NCBI GenBank assembly: GCA_003255065.1
Contig: QAOA01002053.1
Location: forward strand, 189,821-253,820
Source: Cercis canadensis
Lineage: Eukaryota; Streptophyta; Magnoliopsida; Fabales; Fabaceae
Length of the DNA: 64,000 nt
Direction of reading: 5' to 3'
Shown: positions 24,021 through 35,075 of the stretch, piece by piece
Layout of the letters: each line of letters begins with the position of its first letter
Position numbering within the stretch: position 1 is the first letter of the stretch
Made by a program: the position numbers and the translations under genes
The notes under the pieces: model-generated
What the model was told of the DNA's origin: nothing
Seen by the model: the letters and a program-made list of their open reading frames with translations, nothing else
Databases searched by the model: none

Positions 24021-25537
24021 TTCTCCCCCTCTCCGCCTCTCCTCACTGACACAGGCTGATAATCATACTTTTTATACAGTAATTACCCCTTATATTTAGT
24101 GTCTTAAATCTATTTTAGTGCTTAATTGAGTGGGCTTGGCCTTATTTCATAAGTTTTGGTTCATATTAGGCTTAATTGTTTTATTCAGCATTATTAGGGT
24201 TTTGATGCTGTTTCTGTATTTTTCGTATATCTTTAGTTCTACTTCTCTAAAAATTGTGAATCTTGCATTGTAAGAAATCTAAGAGGGTTATCTACAACTT
24301 TTATTCAGACCTCCAAGGCTATTTTGGATGTTCAGTGAGTCAAATTTGACCCGGAAGTCAGAGCAGAGATGTTGCCTCTAGAATCTGACCCGCATGTAGA
24401 GTTTGCACCATAACTTCAGCTGTATGTGTCGTATGAACTTGAAAACCGTTCCATTGGAAAACGGAGACGTAGGGCTTCAATTTTTGTGAAGGCCGGTTCT
24501 CCAAATTATTTCTTTTTGATGGTCTTATTGCCTATAGAAACCGGATGATTACTCCAGAGACCTCTTAAGACCTAATTGGGCTTAACTCCCTCAATTCAGG
24601 CCCAATAAGGCCCAAACCTTAGCCCATTTGAAATTGAGGTCTAAAGGTTTAAACCTAGGTTAAGGGTAATTTGGGTGTGCACTTAATTTCTGATGTTATA
24701 ATTAGGTTAAAGGAGGTAGCGTTTTTATCATTCTAGCTAGATAGTTTTTAGGCAGCTTTTGTTTTCTCTCTTATATTTTCTGGAGCTCTTTGAACTATGA
24801 CCTTCTTCATCCATTGGAGCTTGGATTTTATGACCAAGGAGGAGTAGAACTCTTGTAACCAAGTTAGACTCCTGATTAAATTTAGTTTTGTTCTTAAGAT
24901 TATGTACTTAATTGAATTAAACTTAATGCAATTCTTCTTCTTTGGATTTCTACTTTGCTTTAATCTTTGTATGTGTTCATGGAGATCTTTGGGATTTATA
25001 TGGATGTTGAAGTAAGAAACAGAATGTTCATTGATCAATCTTTAATTTGTGTTAAGAATTTAGAGAAGCTATTCCGTGCTAATTGAATGTTCGGTTTTTA
25101 GACTAATTGCTTAGTCTTTGTGATTACAAGATTAGTGATTGTATGTGATTAATTGAATCCTGAGTGATAACTCAGTATGAGCAAATTAGTCATAATTAGA
25201 GATTTCAATTGTGATTAAACTTAATTAGTAGTGATGTTGCATTAGGGTTTGATAAACTTATGTTAATCTAGGATGGATCAAACTGGTTTTTAATGAATGT
25301 CTAACTAGGTTACGTTTTTAATCAACCTAATTAATCCTTGTTTAATTCTACATTTTACAATTTGAAAATACAATTATGATTTACAAAATCCTCTGTTCTT
25401 AACTTGAAATTGTTGATTACACACTACATTCCTTGTGAGACAAACTCGGATTATGCCCTCTATTGCATCCTAATTAAGGGATTTGGTTTAATTTAATTGG
25501 AGAGGATTTCTCCCCCTCTTCGCTTCTCCTCACTGAC
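24021..25537. mobile_element. 1.5-kb insertion inside the hAT, probably a solo LTR, flanked by ~30-bp direct repeats
   Basis: The phrase TTTCTCCCCCTCTCCGCC then TCTCCTCACTGAC occurs at about 24021-24051 and again, slightly changed, at about 25507-25537. The DNA between carries LTR-like marks: it starts near TGATAATCATAC (24057), contains GGCCCAATAAGGCCC and ends with ACACACTACATTCCTTGTGA before GACAAACTCGG, as in Ty3/gypsy LTR ends. No internal coding part is present. The flanking repeat is far longer than the 5 bp an LTR element makes, so it may come from a local duplication or from repair at insertion. Confidence 0.45.
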
Positions 25538-26880
25538 GAAGGCACGCAACCAGCACCGGTGAAACTCCAGCATCAGCACTAGCTCGGTGGCGCCTCTCCT
25601 TCTCCAACACCAGCCAGCAGATTTTCCCTTTGCAGTAAGTCATTATTCTCTCTCTCTCTCTCGCTCTCTGTCTACCATAGTGCCTCCGATGATGAGGATT
25701 TTACTTTTCTCAGTCATGGTGCTTATAATGAGATGTGGCTTATGCTCAACTGAGATGCATATTACTGAAGCTGAAAAAAGTTAAGATTTCCTAGTTTGAA
25801 GTTGAGGCCATTATTATTGCTCTTTTAATGTTTCCCATGTTCTTTCTTTGATTTGTTTTGATCATAACTTTAGTTCTTTATTTAAGCTATATATGCTTAT
25901 GTCTTTGGACGATTTGGTCTTCGTTTTAAAACAAAACTTTTTAGTCTCTATACTATAATAAAATGAACAAAATGGTTAAATTGGTTGGTTTTTCCCGATA
26001 CACATCTCTGCTAAGTATCTGCATTTGGATTTTCTGGGATTGAAGTTTATGGGGTTACAAGAAAGAAAATAAGGTGGGTTTACTGTAATTTTCTGTCTTT
26101 TCCCCCTCAGATTACTGGCCCTTGAATCTGATGCATTTTTGGAGTTTTATATTTTTCAAAATGTGTGTAGATGGTTTTGAAGATTGTTCTGGAGTTCTCT
26201 TAAGGAAAGATGAGTTTTTTTTCTAAATACAAGAGACCTTTTTGATGGGTTTGCGGGATTGTTAATAAGCTTTTTTAGTGGAGGATGTACAAGCTAATTT
26301 CATTTGGATTTCTGTATGTTAGAAAAATTATCTGTTTAAAACAAAGTGATCTTTTGCTCTTGTAAGTATGAGTAATCTCAATTTGTTTGTGGAATTCTTT
26401 CTGTGAGCCATTATGGAAGTTTCCTTTAGGTGTTTGTTGTAATCTACATAATAGAGTTATTGCTTCGAAGCCGCCAGAATGTATCCATTGCAATTTCTCT
26501 TTGGCTTTCCATCTTTTTTAAATTCAATCATTAATCATGATCAGCCAGGCAACTCTATTATACCAATAGTCTCTTGAAAATTAATGATTTGTTTGAATTG
26601 TTTCTCGGGCTTTTCAAGTTTCCGTGTTGCCATCATGGTTCAAACTTTTTTGTTTCCATGTTGCTTTTGATTCATTCTAACATCTTACATATCTTTGGAA
26701 AATTTATTACTTTGATGGGCTGCTTAAGATCTCATGAGATCCTCAATCCTAAATTTTCTGCTTTCCATTTTGTTTGGACAAGTTATTATCTTTGCTTCAC
26801 TATTGATCTTTGTTGGCATTTTGTTTGCAATTTTTTAAGGGCTGTTTTTTTTTTTTTTTTTTTTTTTGNTTTTTTTGTAG

Positions 26881-29492
26881 TATGGCTTCCTATAGTGTTG
26901 GAAAGAATTGTGGTATTAGTTGTGATGTTGATGATGATTGTGAATTTTTGCAAATCCCTAGTCTTGTGAGTAATACAAATACTAGTGACAATGTTAAACC
27001 ACAATCCAAAAAGGCTAGATCATTAACCTCTGATGTGTGGAACTATTTTGTAAAAATTGGTGTGGGTAAAGATGGCAAAGAAAAGTGTAAATGCAAGGCT
27101 TGTGGGAAAGAATACACTTGTGCAAGTAAATCAGGAACTTCTCATTTATGTCGTCAAATGATTCCTAAATTTCATGATGTTGGGGACATGTTAGTTGATT
27201 GTGAAGGGAAGTTGAAGAGAAGAAACTTTGACTCTAATGTGAATAGTGAGCTATTGTCTGAATTGATTATTGCACATGATGTTCCGTTTAGTATTGTTGA
27301 GTGGAGGGTGTTTGGGAAATACCNTTTTGTAGTATGACTTCCTCTAGTGTTGGAAAGAATTGTGGTATTAGTTGTGATGCTGATGATAATTGTGAATTTT
27401 TGCAAATCCCTAGTCTTGTGAGTAATACAAATACTAGTGACAATGTTGAACCACAATCCAAAAAGGCTAGATCATTAACCTCTGATGTGTGGAACTATTT
27501 TGTAAAAATTGGTGTGGGTAAAGATGACAAAGAAAAGTGTAAATGTAAGGCTTGTGGGAAAGAATACACTTGTGCAAGTAAATCAGGAACTTCTCATTTA
27601 TGTCGTCAAATGATTCCTAAATTTCATGATGTTGGGGACATGTTAGTTGATTGTGAAGGGAAGTTGAAGAGAAGAAAATTTGACTCTAATGTGAATAGTG
27701 AGCTATTGTCTGAATTGATTATTGCACATGATGTTCCGTTTAGTATTGTTGAGTGGAGGGTGTTTGGGAAATACCAAAAGTTTTTGAATGAAGATTGTAA
27801 GTTTATTTCTAGACAAACTGCTAAAATTGATGTGCTGAAAAAATATGAAGTGGAGAAAGAAAAATTGAAATGACAATTAGCCCGAATTCCTGGTAGAGTG
27901 TGTTTGACCTTTGATGTTTGGACTGCATGCATCAACCATGGTTATATATCTTTAATTGCTCATTATGTTGATGAGAAATGAAAGTTGAATAGTAAGATTT
28001 TATCATTTATTCACATGCAACCTCCACATACCGGGCATGATTTATTATTGAAGGCACTTGAATGCTTAAAGGATTAGGGAATAGAGAGAATTTTTTTTTC
28101 CATTACTTTGGATGATGCTTCTTCAAACGACAATATGCAAAACATCTTGAAAGAACACCTATGCTTGTCAAATAGCCTGATACTTAATAGAGAGTTTTTT
28201 CATATTAGATTATCTGCTCATATCTTAAACTTTATTGTTCAAGATGGTTTGAAAGGTGCTAGTGATGCATTGCACAAAATTAGACAAAGTGTGCATTATG
28301 TGAGGGCATCGGAAAGTAGGATGAAACAATTTTTATAGTGTGTTGAACAAGTTGGCGGGATTGATACATCAATTGGCTTAAGATCGGATGTTGTTACTAG
28401 ATGAAACTCCACTTATATAATGCTTGAGAGTGCAATTAAGTATTGTCGTGTCTTTCATAGTTTGAGTTTAATTGATAAAAATTATAAGTGGTGTCCATCA
28501 AATGATGAGTGGAATAGAAGGGTTTCAATGTGTGAATTCTTGAAGCCATTTTATACAATTACCAACTTGATATCTGGATCATCTTATCCTACATCTAATT
28601 AGTATTTTAGGAAAATTTGGAGGATAGAGCTTCTTTTGACATCCAACTTGATGAATGAAAATTTGTTGATTCAAAGCATGACTCATAGAATGAAAGATAA
28701 ATTTGACAAGTATTGGAAGGAATATAGCGTGGTTCGTGCATTTGGGGCTATTATTGATCCAATCAAAAAGCTTAATTTCTTGAAGTATACTTATTCTAGA
28801 CTTGATCCATATTACTATGAAGAAAAAGTGGAAAAGGTAAAGAAGACTTTGTATCTACTTTTTAAAGAGTATGTCAATAAGGGTGCAACAACTTCAAAGA
28901 CTTCTTTCAATGTGAGTCAACCACCAAGTATTATTGGATGATGAAAATGAAAAGAGAAATTGCCTACACTATATTATTATATAAGTTCGCTGTTGAGTTT
29001 TTTTTAAAACATTTTCATTGTCTACATTTTGATTACACAATTTTATGATGTAAGTTAAATATTAATTTCATCATTTGATAGGATTTGGAAGAATTTGATT
29101 GCCAACAGACTAACAATGTCGGAAAGTCTCAACTTGATATTTATTTGGAAGAGTCAAGGATCACAATCACAAAAAGTTTTGATGTTTTGGCTTATTGGAG
29201 AGACTGAAGTAATAGATTTAGTGATCTTGCAAAGATGACTTGTGATATATTGAGCATTCGAATAACTACCGCAGCATTGGAATCCGCTTTTATTATTGAA
29301 CCTTATGTTTTGAACAAATATAAAAGTTTTATGCTTGACGAAACATTGCAAGCTCTCTTATGCACACGTAATTGGCTACTTGGTTTTGTAGGTGATGATG
29401 ATGATGGTTCAACTGACATTGAGGATCTATGTCTTTCTAGAGATGAGTCAAATGTTATTATTGAGGGCAATGATGAGGAAGAAGAAGATTAG
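26881..29492 (+). pseudogene. hAT transposase pseudogene (BED zinc finger, RNase-H-like core, hAT dimerisation)
   Basis: A spliced start at the acceptor before 26881 gives MASYSVGKNCGIS. The BED finger follows (SDVWNYFVKIGV, CKCKACGKEYTCASKSGTSH). The first ~450 bp appear twice, around n at 27324 (26873-27323 and 27325-27775), with about ten base differences. From the second copy the protein continues through LTFDVWTACINHGYISLIAH, TLDDASSNDNMQNILKEHL, IRLSAHILNFIVQDGL and WCPSNDEWNRRVSMCEFL. The dimerisation region (QLDIYLEESRITITKSFDVL, LAKMTCDILSIRITTAALES) follows what looks like an intron or gap at 28941-29083. In-frame stops interrupt it near 27871, 27979, 28075, 28336, 28402, 28600 and 29204. 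The family cuts and pastes the element in the nucleus; this copy cannot. Confidence 0.88.
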
Positions 29493-29687
29493 GGGATTTC
29501 ATAATTTGAATAGTTTTTTAAACTTGTTATTTGGTTGTTATTTTGTTGGTTTGATACTTTGATTTAGCTACTTGGTTTTGTTGCTTTGAATGTTATTTAT
29601 GCTTCATTGTTTGATTGTTGGTTTGAGTTATGATCATTTAAACTTGGTTATTGGTTTGATTATTATTTATTCTTTAGAATTATAGGA

Positions 29688-29894
29688 GATGCTAATGGCT
29701 CTAGAAGACCTACTATTTGGGAACATTTTGAAAATGTTGATGTAGAATATGGGAATAGATTACTAAGAGCTTGTGCAAAATGTAAGGCTTGTGAAAAAGT
29801 TTATCAAATACATCAGACAAAGTGTAGAACAAGCTATTTATGGCGTCATTCGCACAAATGCCCATCCCGAAATACAAGAGTTTTGAGACATTAG
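29688..29894 (+). CDS. Second BED-type zinc finger reading frame at the hAT 3' end
   Basis: After a TATAG acceptor-like site an open stretch of 68 codons reads RRPTIWEHFENVDVEYGNRL, then CAKCKACEKVYQIHQTKC, then SYLWRHSHKCPS, ending RVLRH and TAG at 29892-29894. Aromatic start, Cys-X2-Cys and His-X2-3-His spacing fit a BED finger of a different subtype from the one at the transposase N-terminus. It lies downstream of the transposase dimerisation region and inside the hAT ends. It has no ATG of its own in view, so it could be a 3'-terminal exon joined to the upstream gene, or the start of another nested hAT gene. It is better preserved than the transposase. Confidence 0.5.
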   Translation, partial: DANGSRRPTIWEHFENVDVEYGNRLLRACAKCKACEKVYQIHQTKCRTSYLWRHSHKCPSRNTRVLRH

Positions 29895-30400
29895 TAATTT
29901 ATCAGATTTGTTTTAGTTAAGACTCAAGTGACTTGATTGTTGTGCTAAATACTTTTTAATTAGTATGTGGTTAATGATATATTAGCAATTTATTATTATA
30001 AAGTTTATTTGAGTTTGTGTTTTGATTAAGTATGTTAATATTTGATGTTCCATAATCAATATGTTCTCATATTCTCTAAAAAATAAGCATGGCAAAAAAA
30101 TATTAAAAAACATATTTTGGCCCGTTTTGGCCCGAAGTGGGCTGGGATTTTGCTAGCCCAATTAGAATCGGGTCACTTGGCCTAGCCCATTTTGGCCCGT
30201 AGCCCGATATAGCCAAGTCCTAATAGGCTAGGTTGGCCCATTTACCAGCTCTAAGCTCCAGCAGAGACAGAAGACCCAAAGAAGCTACAGCTGACTCCAC
30301 ATAAGTCATCAAGCATTAGCCAGGGGTAAGACCAATGTAAGTCTTCACTTTTTCTATGTTCATTAACAAAACTTCTTTTTTTAATGAATAAGGGGGCTAA

Positions 30401-32096
30401 TGTAAATACGAGATTTTTAGTTAGGCCCTATTAAGACAAACAATGGCCCAACAAAGCCCATATAACCAAAGAGGCTAAAAGACCTGCTTGGACAAATCAA
30501 TAAGAGTTGGCCCAACTGGAGCCAAAAATGGCACAGTTGCAAACCTAATAAGGGAAGCCACATCTGCTGGAAGACTCCTAAGACTGTCTCTACCAGGCAT
30601 TCCCACAACTAATATGGATAAGGTATTTATAATGCCTTTAAGAGCATCCCCCTAGGTAAAAGGGCCCATGGCTTGCTCCTCCAACTGCATTTTTCACTCC
30701 CTAGATGTAGCTTTAGCTAGTCGCCAAGACTTGGACACCTCTTGGCTACCCTTCGAGGCAAGAGACCTAACAAATAAGGCTCCTAAAGAAGCCACGGTTC
30801 CTCAAGAAGCCACAGCTACTACAGGGGGAACTATCTTTGGTCTAGTGGCTTGGTTGGATTTGGGCTGAGGGAAAGTCCACACTAGAAGAGGTTTTAAAGT
30901 ACCTCTCCAAAGACCCCTTTGTAAAAATCTGATAAAAGGTGCGGGACCTATAAGTAAGAAAAAGTCTAAACTTCCCTCTCAACTGATGTGACAAGACACT
31001 TTTCTTTCTCTCCCTTTGCCTTTTGTGTTATCTCTTTATTTTAAATAACCTTTAACCATTTTGTGCATCCTAGGAAGTCGACATATCCCTTCCCAAAGTA
31101 TCAGCTAAAATGGATGTGAGTTAAGCAATCCATTCACGCCACCTTCATGCCACCAAAAATAAACCCTTTAGCATTGCCTTAAATGCCTAAAGCCAAGCAC
31201 CATCACCCTTGAATAGTAAGTTGAACCTCTATTTTAACTCATCTGCTTAGCATTAAATCCTTTTAAGCATAAACTTGTTAACCTTTGCCCCAGCTACACG
31301 TCTAGCATTTAATGCTCCCACCTACCATTTCACTAGGTCTCTAATGTTCACCTCCTCTCCTACAGTCATCTCCTCCAAGCTTCACCTCTTCTTCATTGTA
31401 AATACTCCCTATTAAACACAAGTAGAACAAGATTTAAGACAAGAGATAAAATCTCAGATTTTAGAGAGAGAGAAAGAAAGAACCAGATTTTCACCCCAAC
31501 ACTTAGCTTTTCCAGAACTTTATCATCAAAACACCAACCACCAAAAGAACATCCTCATGAATGTTCTTCAAGTCTCAGCCCTCTAGAGCACCCACCTACC
31601 TTAGACCTAACATTCCCCCCTGCAATTAAAGGAGCTCTCCCTTTCTCTGAGATTCTCCTTAGCTACCCTCATCATCACTTCTACCATTAATGGACCAAAA
31701 GCTCCATTAATGTACCTTCAACTACCGCTAGGTCATCTCCTAAGAAATATTAAGTTCCTCTATCATTATCCATCAACTAGAGCAAAGAGTATCCAGGTCT
31801 CCCCTATTAGGTCAGACTGAGCAACGACTAGAGTTTTTGGGCTATGAGACCCAACTCCCTTGGCTTCAAGCCCAACACTCTCTTGCTATCCTATCAGGTT
31901 TCCAAATGTGCCTTAGCTGTTCATTCACCAAGCCCATCAAAGCTAGTTCCACAAAAAAAAAAATTGTATTGCATCTCCATTGTGTATTAATGAACCACAA
32001 AAACCGACAAAACAACATCTAAGTTATATTTAAAACTAAAATAGAAAACCTAGATACTTCTACACATCTAAAACGGCCAATGGGTAAGAGAATATA
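30401..32096 (+). repeat. LTR of the Tat/Ogre-like element
   Basis: Begins TGTAAATACGAG right after the purine tract AAGGGGGCTAA. It runs about 1.7 kb through AGAGAGAGAAAGAAAGAACC (about 31465) to GGGTAAGAGAATA. The following TTGGCACTGTCTAC resembles the TTGGCGCCGTCTG primer site that normally follows a 5' LTR in this group. A purine tract before and a primer-like site after the same LTR would mean two elements once shared it; the primer-like match is weak. Confidence 0.5.
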
Positions 32097-32099
32097 TTG

Positions 32100-32790
32100 G
32101 CACTGTCTACTTGAAGCTTCTTCTTTTGCTTTTATGTGAGCATCATCCAACTCTGTAGTTGTTTAGCCCTTTTATTCTTTTCATTTATTTGTCTTTTTTC
32201 CCCCTTTTTCCTAAAAAAATTATCCTCCATTAACAAGAGATTAATGATCATGTACTACTTACATTAGCTGCTGCGAGCTATATTGGTTCTCATGCTGCTC
32301 TGCTGCCTCTGAAGAATTCTGATGGTGTGAGTCACTAGGGTAATATGTGAGGATTCTTGATAACGTCATACGCAGTCATTATGTGACAAACTACAACTTT
32401 GATCAGCCTCTTGCAGGGAAATTGTGGTCTTTACAAATGATTACCCTTTATAGTAAATTCTGCTCTCATTAAGATTTATCAAGTGTAATAAGATTTTCAT
32501 GTTAAATAGAAAATATTTCAGTTGCCAGCTAACTCCTCCCTGAATGCAGTTTTCTCTAATATGATGTACACACTTGTTGCAACTTATTCTGGAGTTAGGA
32601 TTTCTATTTCCCAATTAGGATGTGATCCTCTAAAATGAGGGTTATGCTTCAAATAGTGAAGTGCTTATTAACTAGACTGTTTGTAGATTTCTGAAATTTA
32701 GTGTTGCTGTAGCTATTAGAACTCCTAATTTTGTAAGGAAACTTAACATATATTGTATGTTACATGATAAACTATATTAGTACCAAGGAA
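32100..32790. other. No gene recognised
   Basis: AT-rich unique-looking DNA with only short frames. Nothing supported. Confidence 0.4.
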
Positions 32791-33960
32791 CTAAATGTCA
32801 TATCGAGGTACCGTTTCGGTCATTCAAGAAACGGAAACGTTTCGGAAATTTCGTGGAAACGGAAGATTTTTTAAGAAACATTTTAAATAATTTTAAGCAA
32901 TAACTTTTTTTAATTTTAAAAGATTCTAACATAATAATAGTGATAAAAATATATAAAATTAGATAATATAGTATTGAATAATTACATTTGTAACCAAATA
33001 ACATTAATATAATCAATGTCCAAAAATGTTTAAAACATTTGAGATACATAAAACTTAATTAAAAGTACATATTATACTTTAAGTTTCAAATTACACAATA
33101 CATAATCAACAAAAACATATTAAAAAGTTCAAATCAATTAGCAGTAGAATGTCTAGGGGGTAAATATCCAGAACTTGGATATAATCTAAGAGGAAATTGA
33201 TAATGCTTCTCCACATAGTCACAATAATTAATCCAAGTCATGTAAGAGCAGTAATAATTATCATAATCCCTCTTAAATTTTTCAAAATCCTCCATGTAGT
33301 ATGTTGGAAGACGTCAATCAACCTATGAGGATGATGAGTATAATGAGCCATAATTATGTGCAGAGGATGATGAATCATGCCCAGAACTCTGACCACGTGC
33401 TGAAGATGATAAAGTATAACCAAATCTATTAGACTCACATCCACGAGTATTAAGTGAAGAAAAATTAGAAGCCAATTCTTCAACATCTTGCATTTCAACA
33501 TCATTATCACTTGGTCCATTATAGTCAAAAGACCTATAATCATGATCAGTATCTTCAGTGCAATATTGAAATCCTTGTTCTGATGTGAAAATCATACCTG
33601 CTGAATAATGACTTCTTTCACCACCCCTATCAGTACTTGTGACATTTTCACCACCTATTTCACCACCATCACCTGGATCAGTATCAATATCAGTATCATC
33701 ATATGATTCCTCATTAACATCAGCAGTAGGTGAAAATCCATGATGTGTTGATCCTCTCATCAAATTTTCAAACTCCTCAGAGGAAAGATAACCAGAAATC
33801 ACAAATTAGAGGGCTAGAAAATGCAAGATCAAGAGGGCTAGAAAAGACTAACCTTCAGGCAGAGAAATTAACTTTCAATGGACAATGCAGCTGGGCAGCT
33901 TCGGATTTTTTCTCTATTTTGCACAACCAAGTTGAAGGTTGGTGGAGTGAAGGTTGAGAA
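32791..33960 (-). pseudogene. hAT transposase, C-terminal part with one transposon end
   Basis: Minus-strand frame 33802-33323 reads MISGYLSSEEFENLMRGSTH, then an acidic Ser/Tyr-rich tail (VEELASNFSSLN, ARGQSSGHDSSSSAHNYG). After a stop near 33325 the tail continues in another frame to about 33130: YYMEDFEKFKRDYDNYY, SYMTWINYCDYVEKHYQFPL, GYLPPRHSTAN. I recall this tail from plant hAT-type (BED/dimerisation) proteins, but could not check. Towards 32797 the strand ends in CAAGGAACTAAATGTCATAT, resembling CAAGGTACTAAATGTCGTGT at 37066, a likely terminal repeat of the same family. The N-terminal part is missing, so this is a broken remnant. Confidence 0.55.
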
Positions 33961-34059
33961 ATAATGGAGTCAAACCGTATCTTTTGTTCTTATTTAACTT
34001 TACCAATTATTGTCCTTTCTCATTCATGTATTGTGATATAAATTGTCANGGTTGCTTTT

Positions 34060-34600
34060 TATTCTTTTTCAGTTTGCTTTTGCTTATCTTTTTTTTCTTT
34101 TTGGTTGAACAACAGGGCAAGAGACCAACAAAAGCAAAGTGCAGAAACTACCCAGGGACTACTCTAGCCGTCGAAACACCCAAAAAATTCCCAACCAAAA
34201 GCTACCTAATACACAAAGGACAAACAAAGAATTGAACAACACAAAACGAGGCCACATGCCCCTTCCTAGCTAAGGCATCACCGCATGCATTACTCTCTCT
34301 AAACACGTCCCTTATAACAAGCTCCCATCCTCGACTCTGAAACTCTGAAACTTAGAACCATCAGAGTTAACGCATGCAGAGGGGACATTAGTTGCATGGC
34401 ACCCAAAGGTTGATTCAAACTATAGTTCGCTAACCAATCAGCGCAACAGTTTCCTTGTCTGCCTATGTGGTTCAACTTAACGTGCCACTCCTTATGCAGC
34501 AGACCAGAAATCTTGGAGAAAAATTGGAGGTGCCTTCCACCCACGAGAACCTGGCTAGAGAGACTCTTAATAACAGACTGCAAATCACAATAAACTTCAT
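34060..34600 (-). mobile_element. LINE (plant L1-like) 3' end with RNase H domain
   Basis: A minus-strand frame from about 34598 to 34299 carries a C-terminal RNase H of the LINE type: DLQSVIKSLSS, then WHVKLNHIGRQGNCCADWLA, with the His and Asp expected of that domain. The downstream strand (34298-34090) looks like a LINE 3' tail: TCTTGCCCTGTTGTTCAACC followed by AAAAAGAAAAAA. It is 5'-truncated, as most plant LINE copies are, and lacks endonuclease and reverse transcriptase. It abuts the expansin fragment at about 34600. An n at 34049 lies just beyond the tail. Confidence 0.65.
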
Positions 34601-34609
34601 ATCAGAAGT

Positions 34610-35075
34610 TGCTGCTGCTGGTTTACGTGGCTGGGTGTGATGCTTGGTGAAGTGGCTTGGTCCTTGGTTGTTGCTTCTACACAACTCACCCCTTATCTGT
34701 TGCATTGCTCTATTCAACAATGGGTTTAGCTGCGGAACTTGCTTTGAAATTAAGTGCGCTAATGAGTGCCATCCCGGTAGTCCTTCCATCTTCGTCACTG
34801 CCACCAACCTTTGCCTTCCGAACTATGCTCAAACCAGTAACATTGGCGGGTAGTGCAACTCATCTCGCTCCCACTTCAACCTTACCATGACAGTGTTCTT
34901 TAAGATTAAGTTGCCCATTACTCTCTTGGCATCGTCACTCTGGTCTTCTCCCAAAGATTCGACAGTAGCCAAGCATGCAAGGGAAAAGCGAAGCTTGAAG
35001 TCACCAAAACTCTCGTCGTCATCGTCCTCCGCTGATAAACCAAGAACTGTGAATGGCTTCCTATGTTTTCATGCA
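34610..35075 (+). pseudogene. Alpha-expansin fragment
   Basis: The frame around 34700-34900 reads [20 protein letters not shown], then [20 protein letters not shown], then HFNLTMTVFFKIK. It matches the catalytic-like (GH45-related) domain of alpha-expansins, cell-wall loosening proteins, including the conserved Cys pairs and the FVTATN block. A weaker trace (KPRTVNGFLCF for RFTINGFRYF) lies near 35035-35065. The signal peptide, the GACGYG block and the C-terminal wall-binding domain are missing, a stop replaces the Trp after SNIGG, and the frame shifts after about 34905. A second, antisense copy of its 3' part is at 38404-38190, in the right arm of the large inverted repeat. It is a dead fragment. 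Confidence 0.8.

Larger units (their letters stand above)
23779..30253 (+). mobile_element. Complete but decayed hAT transposon, 6.5 kb, with TIRs and 8-bp target duplication
   Basis: Left end TAGAGTTGGTAAAATGGGC and right end, complemented, TAGAGCTGGTAAATGGGCC form 19-bp imperfect terminal inverted repeats. The flanks AACTCCAG (23771-23778) and AGCTCCAG (30254-30261) are an 8-bp target duplication with one mismatch, the hAT hallmark. Subterminal GGCCCGTTTTGGCCCG-like repeats occur at both ends (23800-23930 and 30115-30240). Inside are a GC-rich leader, a 5' intron, a BED-finger transposase pseudogene and a second BED-finger reading frame. It inserted in the AGAAGCT-repeat spacer of a Ty3/gypsy fossil. 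Two joins (26869, 27324) inflate its length by about 450 bp. Defective, but its ends might still be recognised by a related transposase. Confidence 0.88.
20401..32096 (+). mobile_element. Ty3/gypsy retrotransposon (Tat/Ogre-like), broken, interrupted by a hAT
   Basis: Plus-strand pol remnants: an extra RNase H domain of the Tat/Ogre type (about 21300-21600: TNNESKYKAFLLGLEMAKEV and KNKQADALVTL), the integrase zinc-binding region (about 22130-22360: HRGECGEHQGSKKLQNELVR) and the integrase core (about 22440-22900: WILAATKKFTKWVKAVTLKK, IISDNGTPF, LALWAYRV), with the chromatin-side C-terminal part to about 23240. A spacer of AGAAGCTAAGA repeats follows. The hAT at 23779-30253 splits it. A purine tract (AAGGGGGCTAA) precedes an LTR at 30401-32096. 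No 5' LTR found. Old and broken in many places. The left edge is uncertain. Confidence 0.75.

Noticed and set aside
26574-26969. A plus-strand coding region across the T tract at 26846-26868
   Set aside because: It crosses a poly-T run and an n and is intron sequence before the transposase acceptor.
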